The position numbers were made by a program, and so were the translations under genes. The notes beneath the pieces were generated by a model. That model was not told where the DNA came from. It did no database searches and was given only the letters and a program-made list of their open reading frames with translations. Of a DNA stretch of 64,000 nt, positions 53,161-64,000 are shown piece by piece (within the stretch, counting starts at the first letter, position 1; each line of letters opens with the position of its first letter). Source of the stretch: VRUE01 sp963730315 (lineage in GTDB: Bacteria; Actinomycetota; Thermoleophilia; Solirubrobacterales; 70-9); NCBI GenBank assembly GCA_963730315.1, contig CAVSRD010000018.1, positions 1 through 64,000 on the forward strand. Direction: 5' to 3'.

Positions 53161-54001
53161 TCCACCTCCCGCCTGCTGCTCGCCTGCCCGGACAGGCCGG
53201 GCCTGATCGCCGCGGTCAGCGGCTTCCTCGCCGAGGCGGGCCTCAACATCGTCGATGCCGACCAGCACTTCGAGCGACGAGGGCCGCTTCTTCATGCGGA
53301 TGGCCTTCGATCAGGCGCCCGAGGGGGAGCGGGAGGCGCTCTACCGCCGCTTCGCGCACGAGCTGGCGGAACCGCTCCGGATGGAGCATCGCTTCGCCGA
53401 GTCGAACGAGCCGAAGCGGGTGGGGGTCATGGTCTCGCGCGAGGACCACTGCCTCTCCGACCTGCTCTGGCGGTGGCGCAGCGGCGAGCTGGGCTGCGAG
53501 CTGGTGGCCGTCGTCTCCAACCATCCCGACCACGCCGACCAGGTCGCTTCGCTCGGCCTCCCCTACCACCACGTGCCGATCGAGGACGGCGACCGGGAGG
53601 CGGCTGAGGCGCGGGTACTGGAGCTGCTCGGCGGCCAGGTCGACCTGCTCGTCCTCGCCCGCTACATGCAAGTCCTCTCGGCCGGCTTCCTGGAGCGGCT
53701 GGGCGCGCCCGCGATCAACATCCACCACAGCTTCCTGCCCGCCTTCGTCGGCTCCGACCCCTACGCGCGCGCCCACGAGCGCGGCGTCAAGCTGATCGGC
53801 GCCACCGCCCACTACGTAACCGAGGAGCTGGACGCGGGGCCGATCATCGACCAGGGGGTGACCAGGGTCAGCCACCGTGACGAGATCGGCGACCTGATGC
53901 GGATCGGGCGCGACGTCGAGCGGCTCGTCCTCGCCCGCGCGGTGAAGGCCCACCTCGACGACCGGGTGCTGCTGGACGGCTCTCGCACGATCGTCTTCTG
54001 A
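53161..54001 (+). pseudogene. purU: Formyltetrahydrofolate deformylase, frameshifted
   Basis: The C-terminal formyltransferase domain is intact in one frame: VMVSREDHCLSDLLWRWRSG, ARYMQVLSAGFL, NIHHSFLPAF (catalytic His), HYVTEELDAGPIIDQ. The N-terminal ACT domain (LLLACPDRPGLIAAVSGFLA to NIVDADQH) is in another frame. One extra T near 53271 (CACTTCGAG for CACTCGAGC) breaks it; removing it gives DQHSSDEGRFFMRM. No good start codon lies upstream either, so decay or sequence errors are both possible. Normally hydrolyses formyl-THF to formate for purine synthesis. Confidence 0.75.
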
Positions 54002-54047
54002 ACCTCCTGGCTGGGCAGCCAGTCGATGTCCTATTGTGCATTTGGCG

Positions 54048-55374
54048 ATGGAGCAGGCAACGATCCCACGCCCGGTTCCGAGCGCGGCCGCACGCGGCCT
54101 GCCGCCCGGCCCGAGGGGGCCGGGGATCGTCGAGGGGGTGCGCTACGCGCGCGACCCGCACGGCTTCCTCGACCGCCTGCGGCGACGCTACGGCGACGTC
54201 TTCAAGATCTCCTTCCCGATCGTCGGCCGCATCGTCTACGTCGCCGACCCGGCCCTGGTCAAAGAGGTGTTCACCGGCGCGCCGGACCAGATGCACGCGG
54301 GCGAGGCCAACGCGACCGTGCTGGAACCGGCGCTGGGGCCGAACTCGGTTCTCACGCTCGACGAGGCACCCCACCTGCGCCAGCGCAAGCTGCTGCTGCC
54401 GCCGTTCCACGGCGAGCAGATCGGCCGCTACGGCGAGCTGATCGGCGAGATAACGAAGAGGGAGATGGAGAGCTGGCCGGTCGGCGAGCCCTTCGCGCTG
54501 CGGCCGCACGCGCAGCGGATCACCCTGGCGGTGATCCTGCGCGCCGTTTTCGGGGTCGAAGACGAGGCCCGCTTCGAGCGCGCCGAGCGGTTGATCGATG
54601 TCTTCACCAGGCGGGTTAATCTGGTCACCCACCTCCCCTTCCTGCAGCGCGACCTCGGCCGCTGGAGCCCCTGGGGCCGCTTCCTGCGTGCCCGCGCGGA
54701 CCTCGACGCCTTCATCTACGAGGAGATCGCGCTGCGTCGCTCCGAACGCGCCGGCGGGGCAGACGGCGCCGGGGACGTGCTCTCCCTGCTGCTCGGTGCC
54801 CGCGACGAGGATGGCGAGCCGATGAGCGACGAGGAGCTGCGCGACGAGCTGGTCACGGTCGTCGCCGCCGGGCACGAGACCACCGCGACCGGGCTGGCAT
54901 GGGCGATGGAGCGGCTGCTGCGCAACCCCCGCGTCCTGGAGCGGCTGCGCGACTCGCTCGCCGCCGGCGAGGACGACTACCTGGAGGCGACGATCAAGGA
55001 GACGCTGCGGGCGCGGCCGGTGATCGTCGACGTGGCGCGCAAGCTGACCCGGCCGCTGCGGATCGACGGCTACGAGCTGCCGGCCGGGACCTTCCTGTTC
55101 CCGGCGGTGGCGGCGCTCCACTACCGCGAGGACCTCTTCCCCGAGCCGCACGAGTTCCGCCCCGAGCGCTTCCTCGAGGGAAGGGCGGACAACTACGCCT
55201 GGATCCCGTTCGGCGGCGGCGTGCGCCGCTGCATCGGCGCCTCCTTCGCCGAATACGAGATGAAGATCGTCCTCCGCGCCTTCCTCGAGCGGGCCGAGCT
55301 GAGCGCCGCCGAGCCGCAGCCCGAGCGGGCGAAGATCCGCAACATCACCGTGGTCCCGGCGAAGGGCTGCCGGG

Positions 55375-55400
<26 letters not shown>
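54048..55400 (+). CDS. Cytochrome P450
   Basis: 450 residues. I-helix VVAAGHETTATGLAWA, K-helix KETLRARPV (ExxR), PERF region FRPERFLEGRADNYAWIPFG and the haem-binding FGGGVRRCIGASFAEYEM with the thiolate Cys. Soluble class I type likely needing ferredoxin; no partner beside it. ATG 54048 preferred over GTG 54036; TATTGT lies 10 nt upstream. Its end overlaps the convergent ABC-F gene by 26 bp. Confidence 0.93.
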
Positions 55401-57270
<1,870 letters not shown>

Positions 57271-57351
57271 CACGCCGAGGATGACGCACCCAGCTGAGCG
57301 CCGACTGGTCGTTCTACCCACGCATACGGTGGTAAATCGTTCGGTCGACGT

Positions 57352-58032
57352 TCAGAGGACGACGGTGAGGATGCCGCGCCCGATCAGCAGGACGCCGGCG
57401 GCCGCAGCGCCGCGGACGGCCCAGACGCGGCCGCGGCGACCGAGCGCGGTCCGGAACCGCGACACTGCATCGGGCGTCCACTGCGGCGCGATCGCGTAGC
57501 CGAGCAGGGGGAGCTCCAGCAGCGCCAGCATGATCACGTTGAAGGCGAGGACGACGGCAACCGTCGCGGCGGCCGACAGATCCTGATCGGCGATCCGGTT
57601 GAGGCCGGTTATGTAGGAGGCACCGGGCAGGGTCAGGACCACGCCGACCGCGAACGTGGCGCGGGCCGAGCCCCGGTCGAGAAACTGCTGCCATCGCGGC
57701 GGACCCTTTTCCCTTTCCGCCTTGCGAGCCCGGCGCCGCTCGGCCAGGCGCCGGTCCCGGCCGCTGCCGAGCACGAAGGCGACCAGCAGGGCTAGGCCCC
57801 CGAGCGCGAAGTCGGCCGCCGGGCTGAGCTGGTTCTGCGTGGTGCCGACCAGGCTCGAGTCCTGCAGGGTGAAGACGATCACCAGGCCGAGCGTGATGCT
57901 GGTCAGCGCCGCGCCGAGCAGGTAGCCGAGCAGCAATCTCTCCGGGCGGGGCAACAGCAGCATTACCGTCGTAGCGGCAAGCAGAGTCGGGTTGAGGGCG
58001 GCAAGGAGCGCGAAGATGAATACACCGCCCAC
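57352..58032 (-). CDS. GAP-family (Sap-like) membrane protein
   Basis: 226 residues and about six spans. LLAALNPTLLAATTVMLLLP at the start, a cytoplasmic basic loop RRLAERRRARKAEREKG, and ASYITGLNRIADQD. The family includes mycobacterial Sap, linked to lipid export. GTG 6 nt downstream of TAGGCT. Confidence 0.75.
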   Translation of the reverse strand: MGGVFIFALLAALNPTLLAATTVMLLLPRPERLLLGYLLGAALTSITLGLVIVFTLQDSSLVGTTQNQLSPAADFALGGLALLVAFVLGSGRDRRLAERRRARKAEREKGPPRWQQFLDRGSARATFAVGVVLTLPGASYITGLNRIADQDLSAAATVAVVLAFNVIMLALLELPLLGYAIAPQWTPDAVSRFRTALGRRGRVWAVRGAAAAGVLLIGRGILTVVL

Positions 58033-58117
58033 GGCGCGAGCCTACCGGGACGTGACGTCGCCAAGTGGCCTATATGGGCACCGAATCGCCGGCACGTCCC
58101 CTGGGTAAGCTGGCGTG

Positions 58118-58627
58118 GTGGACCGCGAGGAGCTGCAATCGACCCAGGCCCCGCTCAAGGAGCGCTACGCGGAGGAGCCGGAGGCGGCCGTGGTGACGCT
58201 GAGCGCCAGCGGCAGCCTCGGCGAGGGCGTCTCCTGCTCGGTCGACACCGGACGCGCCCTGGCCGAGGCCGGTCTGCACCCGGCCTCCGGCGGCGACGGC
58301 ACGCAGCTCTGCTCGGGCGACATGCTGCTCGAGGCGCTGGTCGCCTGCGCCGGGGTGACGCTGCGAGCGGTGGCCACCTCGCTGGGGGTCGCGGTCGAGT
58401 CCGGCACGGTCCGCGCCGAGGGCGAGCTCGACTTCCGCGGCACGCTGGCGGTCGATCGCGACGCCCCGGTGGGCTTCCGCTCGATCCGCCTCGGCTTCGA
58501 TCTCGACACCGGCGCGAGCCCCGAGGAGCTGGACACCCTGCTGAAGCTGACCGAGCGCTACTGCGTCGTCTTCCAGACCCTCAGCAGCCCGCCCGAGCTG
58601 GCGGCGAGCGTCGCGACGGACTCCTAA
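58118..58627 (+). CDS. OsmC/Ohr-family protein
   Basis: 169 residues. OsmC pattern: LCSGDMLLEALVACAGVTLR with the two conserved cysteines, and a final IRLGFDLDTGASPEELD. Thiol peroxidase toward organic hydroperoxides is typical. GTG start at 58118, 6 nt after TAAGCT; GTG 58115 is also possible. Confidence 0.85.
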   Translation: MDREELQSTQAPLKERYAEEPEAAVVTLSASGSLGEGVSCSVDTGRALAEAGLHPASGGDGTQLCSGDMLLEALVACAGVTLRAVATSLGVAVESGTVRAEGELDFRGTLAVDRDAPVGFRSIRLGFDLDTGASPEELDTLLKLTERYCVVFQTLSSPPELAASVATDS

Positions 58628-58635
58628 CGCCGTGC

Positions 58636-58653
58636 GGCCCGCTACCCCGGGCC
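58636..58653. terminator. Hairpin between convergent OsmC and sedolisin genes
   Basis: GGCCCG (58636-58641) / CGGGCC (58648-58653) with a 6-nt loop, overlapping the sedolisin stop. Short and without T-tract. Confidence 0.35.
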
Positions 58654-60399
58654 ACCGGCGAGCGCCGCGGCGGCAAGGCCCGCGGCATTCACCGAGCCCC
58701 AGCCCGAGGCGCGGTCGTAGCCCGGGAATGCCTTGCAGCAGGTTTTCCAGAAGACGCTGTTCGATCCGCTGACGATGTCGCGCAGGGCGCCCCCGCCGCC
58801 GCTGCGGCCAAGCCGGTAGAGGAGCGGGTTGGCGAAGCCGAGCGGCGGCCGGCCGGCGGCGCGCAGCCGCTGGTCGACGAGGGCGACGATCCCGGCGAAC
58901 AGCGGCCCGGCGTCGCTGGTGCCGTTGCCGGTGATGTACGGGTTGCCGCTCCCGGAGGCCACGCAGTTCGGGCTCGTCGCGCTGGGCTGGGGGCAGTACT
59001 CCGCGATCCCCGGGAAGGGGTCGGCGAACAGCGCCACGTCGGGATATCCGCGCCGGTCGCCCCAGCGCCCGAGGCCGCGCTGGTAGGGAGGGCGCGGCAG
59101 GAGGCGGCTGAAGCCGCCGCCTCCCCCGAATGCGAACCCAAGCGACAAGTCGTTCCAGGGAACCTCGTCGACGATCCGGTTGTCCGCGTCGAGGGTGAGG
59201 GACGTGCCGCCGGCCGAGGTCAGCCAGGCCGAGTCGCCCGGGTACCAGCCGCGGTTCGGCCCGTCCGGGCAGAACGAGCCGTCGTCGCCGGACCCCGCCG
59301 CCACCGTCACCCCAACCGCGGCGGCGGCAGCGAGAACGTGCGCGGTGAGCCGCAGCTGGCGGCGCCCGACCGCCGTCTCGCATTCGCCCACGCTTGCCGA
59401 GAAGACGTCCGGAGGAGGCCCGTTGCGGGGGTCGAGGATCGCCGAGAAGTCGACCGGGAACAGGTTCGAGCCGTTCGAGTATACGGTCAGCGACTCGAGC
59501 CCGGGGGCCATCAGGGCTAGCATCTGCAGGTCGAGCGCCGCCTCGGGGGTGGTCGGGCCGGCGTTCCGCTGCCCGATCTTGACCAAGCGGGTGGGAGGCG
59601 GCCGGAACCCGAAGCAGCGGGCGTAGGCGCGCAGCTCGCGGAACCCGGTGCCGCCGGCGCCGTAGACCCCCGCGCGGACGCCGCGACCGTCGATGCCGGC
59701 CGCGTGGAGGGACGCCGCGCCGTAGGCCTGCTGGATCTGGTTGGGGGTGAAGGAGGGGCCCGCAACCGCGGACTTGGAGTAGGGGTAGCGGGCGTTCTGT
59801 CCGAGCGGGCAGCCGCTCGGGGTCCCGGTGCGAACGTTGGGTGGCGCCGTCGGCGCGCTCGTCCGCCGCGGGGCTCGCGAGGCGCGGGCGCCGGCCCGCC
59901 TTCCGGGCAGGAACTGGCCCGGGGCAGCCCGGGCGAGGAGGACCTCGTCGACCTCGCCCCGCAGCGGCCGTGGAGCCCGCGCACGATCGGAGCGGCTGCG
60001 GAAGAGGCGACTGGCACGACGGGCGGGAACGAGCGCCTCGACGAAGGAGCGCGTCACGTCGACCCGCCCCCTGATCCCGTGCCGGCGCAGGAAGCGGAGC
60101 ACGCTGCGCGCCGTGGCGTCGCTCGCCCCGAAGCGGAGGCCGATCCGACGGGGGCGGAGGTAGCCGCCGTAGAGAGCCGAGTCGGGATCGGAGACCCGCA
60201 GCGCGAACCGTTCCAGCGCCGACTGGCGACGGTCGAGCCCAAGGACGACGTCGAGCCGCTTAGGGCCGCTGCGCTTTGCGGCCGACCGGGTCTGCGCGGG
60301 CCCCTTGCCGGGACTCCCCTGCGCCAACGCCGCCCCACCGGTGCAGATCGACGCGCTCAGCGTGAGCGCGATCGAGATGACGACGATCCTTCGAGCCAT
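58642..60399 (-). CDS. Secreted sedolisin (S53) serine-carboxyl peptidase
   Basis: 585 residues. Signal peptide ending near ALA-QGS; pro-kumamolisin domain at about 45-170 with a long basic linker; peptidase core with the Glu/Asp pair in TTPEAALDLQM, Asp in AAGSGDDGSFC and catalytic Ser in GNGTSDAGPLFAG, and a C-terminal calcium site near YDRASGWGSVNA. Secreted, self-activating, usually acid-active. GGAGGG 6 nt before the ATG. Confidence 0.9.
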   Translation of the reverse strand: MARRIVVISIALTLSASICTGGAALAQGSPGKGPAQTRSAAKRSGPKRLDVVLGLDRRQSALERFALRVSDPDSALYGGYLRPRRIGLRFGASDATARSVLRFLRRHGIRGRVDVTRSFVEALVPARRASRLFRSRSDRARAPRPLRGEVDEVLLARAAPGQFLPGRRAGARASRAPRRTSAPTAPPNVRTGTPSGCPLGQNARYPYSKSAVAGPSFTPNQIQQAYGAASLHAAGIDGRGVRAGVYGAGGTGFRELRAYARCFGFRPPPTRLVKIGQRNAGPTTPEAALDLQMLALMAPGLESLTVYSNGSNLFPVDFSAILDPRNGPPPDVFSASVGECETAVGRRQLRLTAHVLAAAAAVGVTVAAGSGDDGSFCPDGPNRGWYPGDSAWLTSAGGTSLTLDADNRIVDEVPWNDLSLGFAFGGGGGFSRLLPRPPYQRGLGRWGDRRGYPDVALFADPFPGIAEYCPQPSATSPNCVASGSGNPYITGNGTSDAGPLFAGIVALVDQRLRAAGRPPLGFANPLLYRLGRSGGGGALRDIVSGSNSVFWKTCCKAFPGYDRASGWGSVNAAGLAAAALAGGPG

Positions 60400-60497
60400 G
60401 CGGTGCCCTCCGTTCGCGAGTCGGAGAGAGTATCGACAGGCAAGGACCCTCCTTGAGCCGACCTGACGCCCGACTCGGCGCGTTAGGATCCCGGCCC

Positions 60498-61262
60498 GTG
60501 TGGCGGGAGATCAACGGCTGGCGGACCCGCGTGATGGATTTCGGCCGTGGAGAGAAAGTCCTCGTCACACACGGCGGATGGACCGGTAACTGGGAGCTCT
60601 GGGAGCAGCAAGCCGAAGCGCTGAGCCGCGAGGGATGGCGGGTCGTCGCCTACGACCACCGCGGATCGGGCTTCTGCGACGTCGACGAGAGAGACGTCTC
60701 GCTCGACGCCTTCGTGGCGGACCTGTTCGGCGTGCTCGACGAGCTCGGCATCGACCGCTGCGTGCTGGCGGGAGAGTCGATGGGTACGGCGGTCGCGCTG
60801 CTCGCCGCGCTGCGGGAACCGGACCGGTTCTCGGGTCTCGCCCTGGTTGCGGGCGGCGGCGTATGGCGCCGCGTCACCCTCATCCCGTTCTGGCTGGGGT
60901 TGCGGATCGCGTACCGGCTCACCCTGAGGGCGTTCGTCGCGTTGGCGATCCCCGAGCGGGACGTGCGCAGCTACATGCGCCGGTGGGGTCGGTCGATCCT
61001 CCGCCAGGCGTCACCCTCGGCCGCGCGCAAGCTGATCAGGACGATGGCGGGCGTTGACCTGCGGCCACAGCTGGCGACGGTTCGCGTTCCGACGCTGGTC
61101 GTCCACGGCACGCGCGATCCGATAGTGCTGCCACGGGATGGTCGTGCTCTCGCCGACGCCATCCCGGGGGCCGAGCTCGTCTGGCTGAGAGGAGCCGGGC
61201 ACGTCCCGACGATGACCCGCCCGACCGAGGTCAGTGGGGCGATCGCCCGCCGCTTCGGCTGA
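60498..61262 (+). CDS. Alpha/beta-hydrolase
   Basis: 254 residues. Oxyanion loop HGGWTGNWELW, nucleophile VLAGESMGTAVAL, acid near HGTRDPIV and catalytic His in RGAGHVP. Esterase, lactonase or peroxidase-like; substrate unknown. GTG start 8 nt after TAGGAT. Confidence 0.88.
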   Translation: MWREINGWRTRVMDFGRGEKVLVTHGGWTGNWELWEQQAEALSREGWRVVAYDHRGSGFCDVDERDVSLDAFVADLFGVLDELGIDRCVLAGESMGTAVALLAALREPDRFSGLALVAGGGVWRRVTLIPFWLGLRIAYRLTLRAFVALAIPERDVRSYMRRWGRSILRQASPSAARKLIRTMAGVDLRPQLATVRVPTLVVHGTRDPIVLPRDGRALADAIPGAELVWLRGAGHVPTMTRPTEVSGAIARRFG

Positions 61263-61290
61263 ACACGGACAGAGAACGGGCCACGTCAGT

Positions 61291-61647
61291 GGAGGCGGCC
61301 GGAATCGAACCGGCGTGCCTGGCCGTAGCGCGAAGGTCTCTACAGGCTTAGCCGGCGCTTGGTTCTCGGCTCCCGGGGTCCGCGCCGGCGGGCACTGCGG
61401 GAGACAGAGCCCCTTCGATTTCCCCCGGCGGGCGGGGCGATCCACCCGGGTGAGCCCGCAAATTGAAGCCGGTGCCCCTCTCCGCGGGCGGGAGAGGGCC
61501 GACTCTCACTCACTTAGCTCTAACTAAGCGGCGAGGGCGAACTCATGGTCCGCACGTATTGGTTGGTGCCGGTGTTTAGCGAGGCCTCCGGCCACCTCGG
61601 CCTGCAACCGTTCGCACGGACCGACCAGGTCGAAGCCTGTCGCCCCC
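61291..61647 (-). ncRNA. ssrA: Transfer-messenger RNA
   Basis: 357 nt. The 5' end GGGGGCG pairs with the 3' CGCCTCC (one G-U), a T-arm GGTTCGATTCC precedes the 3' end, and a tag frame ends in ALAA and TAG (61524-61526). The resume codon is probably GCG at 61553, since U and A sit at -5 and -4 before it as in known tmRNAs, giving tag ADHEFALAA. CCA is not encoded. Rescues stalled ribosomes. Confidence 0.93.
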
Positions 61648-61681
61648 GTGCTATGTGGCTTCCGATTGTACGCTGCCGGGG

Positions 61682-63058
61682 ATGTCTGAGCGCGAGTTCG
61701 ACGCGATCGTCCTGGGCGCCGGCCCGCCGGGCGAGGTCTGCGCCGGGCGATTGGCGGAAGCGGGATTGGCGGTGGCGATCGTCGAGCCCCACCTGGTCGG
61801 CGGCGAATGCTCCTACTACGCATGCATGCCCTCGAAGGCGCTGCTGCGGCCGGGCGAGCTGCTGGCCGAGGCACGGCGGGTGCCCGGTGTCGCCGCCGCG
61901 GTGACCGGAGACCTCGACCCGCAGGCGGTCCTCGACCGCCGCGACGAGGTGGTCCACGACCTCGACGACTCGGGGATGCTCCCCTGGCTGGAAGAACGCG
62001 GGATCGAGCTGTTCCGCGGCGAGGGGCGCCTGGACGGCGAGCGGCGCATCGTCGTCGGCGATCACCGGCTGACCGCCCGCCGGGCGGTCGTCGTGGCGAC
62101 CGGCAGCGGTGCCGCGATACCGCCAATCGACGGGCTCGACTCGGTGCGGGCCTGGAACAACCGCGATGCGACGACCGCGAAGCGGATCCCGCCGAGCATG
62201 GCCGTCCTCGGCGGCGGCCCGGTCGGCTCGGAGCTTGCACAGGCATGGTCGACGCTGGGGACCGCGGTCACGCTGATCGAGGGCGAGGACCAGCTGCTGC
62301 CGCGCGAGGAGCCGTTCGCCGGCGAGCAGGTCGCCGTCTCGCTGCGCGATGCCTACGGGGTCGACGTACGGACTGGCGTCCTCGCCAGGCGGGTCGCCGC
62401 GGCCGGCAACGGCGCCGCCGTCGAGCTGAGCGACGGCGACCGGGTGGAGGCCGCGGAGATCCTCGTCGCGGTGGGGCGCAAACCCCGCACCTCCGGGATC
62501 GGCCTGGACTCGGTCGGGATAGAGCCGGGCGAGCACGGCTTCCTCAAGACGGACGACCGCCTGCGGGTCGGCGGCCGCGACTGGCTGTACGCCATCGGGG
62601 ACGTGAACGGCAGGGCGCTCTTCACCCACATGGGCAAGTACCAGGCCTGGGTCGCCGCCGAGAACGCGCTCGGCCGCGACGCCGAAGCGATCGCCGAAGC
62701 GCTCGGCACCCCGCGCGTCACCTTCACCGACCCGCAGGTCGCCGCCATCGGCAAGACCCTCGCCCAGACGGAAGCGGCCGGCATCGACGCCAGGGCGGTC
62801 GACGTTGCGACCGACTGGACCGCCGGCGCCAGCTTCCAGGGCAAAAACACGGGCGGGACCTCGCGCCTCGTCGTCGATCGGGCGAACGAGACGATCGTCG
62901 GCGCGACCTTCACCGGCTTCGAGACCGCCGACTTCCTCCACGCGGCGACCGTCGCGGTGGTCGGCGAAATCCCCCTCCCCCGCCTTCGCCACGCGGTGGC
63001 CGCCTTCCCGACCCGCAGCGAGATCTGGCTCAAGCTGCTCGAGGCAGCCGGCCTGTAG
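61682..63058 (+). CDS. Lipoamide dehydrogenase-like FAD/NAD(P) oxidoreductase
   Basis: 458 residues. FAD site VLGAGPPGEVCAGRLA, redox disulfide ECSYYACMPSKALL (C-x4-C), NAD(P) site VLGGGPVGSELAQAW, FAD site AIGDVNGRALFTHMG. The C-terminal His-Glu pair of the family (HPTxxE) reads FPTRSE here, so the active-site base is missing, which suggests a non-lipoamide substrate. ATG 7 nt after TACGCT. Confidence 0.87.
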   Translation: MSEREFDAIVLGAGPPGEVCAGRLAEAGLAVAIVEPHLVGGECSYYACMPSKALLRPGELLAEARRVPGVAAAVTGDLDPQAVLDRRDEVVHDLDDSGMLPWLEERGIELFRGEGRLDGERRIVVGDHRLTARRAVVVATGSGAAIPPIDGLDSVRAWNNRDATTAKRIPPSMAVLGGGPVGSELAQAWSTLGTAVTLIEGEDQLLPREEPFAGEQVAVSLRDAYGVDVRTGVLARRVAAAGNGAAVELSDGDRVEAAEILVAVGRKPRTSGIGLDSVGIEPGEHGFLKTDDRLRVGGRDWLYAIGDVNGRALFTHMGKYQAWVAAENALGRDAEAIAEALGTPRVTFTDPQVAAIGKTLAQTEAAGIDARAVDVATDWTAGASFQGKNTGGTSRLVVDRANETIVGATFTGFETADFLHAATVAVVGEIPLPRLRHAVAAFPTRSEIWLKLLEAAGL

Positions 63059-63062
63059 AGAG

Positions 63063-63079
63063 CCGATCCCGGGTCGGCC
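63063..63079. terminator. Weak hairpin between convergent genes
   Basis: GCCGA/TCGGC with a 7-nt loop just after the flavoprotein stop, followed by CTTATA. Short stem. Confidence 0.3.
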
Positions 63080-64000
63080 TTATACCACCGAACGCCGCTT
63101 CAAGTCTTCGGCGAACTCCCGCGGCAGCCCCGGAATTTCGTCCAGTTCATCGATCGACTGGAAACGGCCGACCCGCTCGCGGTGGGCCAGCAGGCGGGTC
63201 GCCTGGGTGACCGAGAGGCCGTGCCCGCGCAGCTGCTCGAAGGTGACGTTGTTCAGTTCGATCATCTCGCCAGCCGGAGCGGCGGAAGCCGGCGGCTGCG
63301 GCGGCGCCGGGCCGGGCTGGGTCGGCGGAGCGCCAGTCGGCGGTTCGGGCGGCGGAGGAGGCGGCGCCGGCGGCTCGGGGGCAGGTGGCGGTGGTGGCGG
63401 CTGCGCGGCGGGCGGCTGCGCGGCGGGAGCTGGGGCACCGCCCCGCACCGACTCGAGCACCTCACGCTCTGTCGCTTCGGCGCGGCGCTCCGCCTCGCGG
63501 GCGCGCGCCTCGGCCTGCGCGACGCTCTGCTCGATCTCGCGCAGCCGCTCCCCCCGCTCCCCCTCCTCCGATTTCAATCTCGAGAGGCGCTCCGCCTCGG
63601 CGGCGCGCGCTTCCGCGGCCTTGGTCCGCTCCTCGATCTGCCGCAGGCGCTCCTGCGCCTCGGCCAGCGCGCGCTCCTGCTCTTCGCGCTCCTGCTGGAG
63701 GCGCTGTTCGGCGGTTTGCATGTCCGGCAGCGGCGCGGGCGGCGGCGTTGCGGGCGGCTGCGGCGCCGACACCGGCTCCATGCTCCGGGTCGCCTGGCCG
63801 GATTCGGCCCGCTCCCGCCGCTCGTCGGCTTCGCGCTGCATCTGCTCCGCTGCCGCGATCCGTCGGTCGGCCTCGGCGCGAATCCGCTCCTCCTCGCGCT
63901 GGATCTCCGCCACCTTGTCCTGGACGCGCCGTTCGGCGGCAGCCGGGTCGTAGTCGCCCGGGGGCGGAGCCGGCGGTTGAGGCGGAACGGCGCCAGCCTG
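63080..64000 (-). CDS. Coiled-coil, Pro-rich, helix-hairpin-helix protein (5' end outside window)
   Basis: Partial: at least 306 residues, open to the window edge. An Arg/Glu-rich coiled coil (repeats such as AEARAREAERRAEATEREV), Pro-rich linkers, and a C-terminal helix-hairpin-helix unit (LNNVTFEQLRGHGLSVTQAT, DELDEIPGLPREFAEDLKR) of ComEA type. Function unknown; perhaps a structural or DNA-contacting protein. Confidence 0.75.
   Translation of the reverse strand, partial: QAGAVPPQPPAPPPGDYDPAAAERRVQDKVAEIQREEERIRAEADRRIAAAEQMQREADERRERAESGQATRSMEPVSAPQPPATPPPAPLPDMQTAEQRLQQEREEQERALAEAQERLRQIEERTKAAEARAAEAERLSRLKSEEGERGERLREIEQSVAQAEARAREAERRAEATEREVLESVRGGAPAPAAQPPAAQPPPPPPAPEPPAPPPPPPEPPTGAPPTQPGPAPPQPPASAAPAGEMIELNNVTFEQLRGHGLSVTQATRLLAHRERVGRFQSIDELDEIPGLPREFAEDLKRRSVV

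Overview
The window is about 70% GC, gene-dense, and uses many GTG/TTG starts and ATGA/GTGA start-stop overlaps. At least 14 genes have a TANNNT -10 box only 6-8 nt before the start codon, which indicates leaderless transcripts. Together with SARP/BTAD-type regulation, actinobacterial-style PHO boxes, an Rpf-like protein and a tmRNA tag ending ALAA, this points to a high-GC actinobacterium. A Thermoleophilia-like lineage is my best guess, but I cannot prove it from the sequence. No rRNA operon, CRISPR array, prophage or intact insertion sequence is visible.

Layout. 0-4.2 kb: an SDR oxidoreductase, a family-2 glycosyltransferase, a BTAD regulator coupled to an SRPBCC protein, and debris: a 120-bp duplicated promoter/start segment, a cut-down exported-protein gene and tRNA-Gly(CCC). 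4.3-7.2 kb: acyltransferase, DUF1295 reductase, TlpA and CcmH. 7.2-12 kb: a P-loop-like protein without its lysine, argS, a phosphoesterase, and a lipoprotein coupled to a Ser/Thr kinase. 12-18 kb: tgt, then the glycolytic run gap-pgk-tpiA-gpmI. 18-24.5 kb: VOC protein, ABC exporter, rapZ, uvrC, enoyl-CoA hydratase, cupredoxin lipoprotein and MaoC dehydratase.

24.5-28.2 kb is an accessory patch: a broken second copy of a cell-wall hydrolase segment, an AT-richer methyltransferase, an alternating CG/CA tract, a frameshifted serine-recombinase tail, a VapBC-like pair, and a TadG-like/VanY/lytic-transglycosylase fusion. 28.2-32.8 kb encodes a 2-oxoacid:ferredoxin oxidoreductase (gamma, alpha, beta) plus a GltD-ferredoxin fusion. 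32.9-34.7 kb holds two TadE-like proteins coupled to an unknown protein.

34.7-46.4 kb is a phosphate/polyphosphate island, all on the minus strand: an OmpR-type regulator, a three-unit PHO-box-like repeat, pstSCAB-phoU, ppx, a CHAD domain split over two overlapping genes, ppk, a DUF47 protein and a Pit transporter. The logic is high-affinity uptake, polyphosphate synthesis, breakdown and probably binding, and low-affinity transport. 46.5-64 kb is mixed: uppP, HD hydrolase, Rpf-like protein, second cupredoxin, P1B-ATPase with an APC permease, frameshifted purU, P450, ABC-F, GAP-family protein, OsmC, sedolisin, alpha/beta hydrolase, ssrA (tmRNA), a lipoamide-dehydrogenase-like flavoprotein and a truncated helix-hairpin-helix protein at the edge.

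Genes were read from translations and motifs only. No database search was possible, so family names rest on recognised motifs and start choices on local signals.
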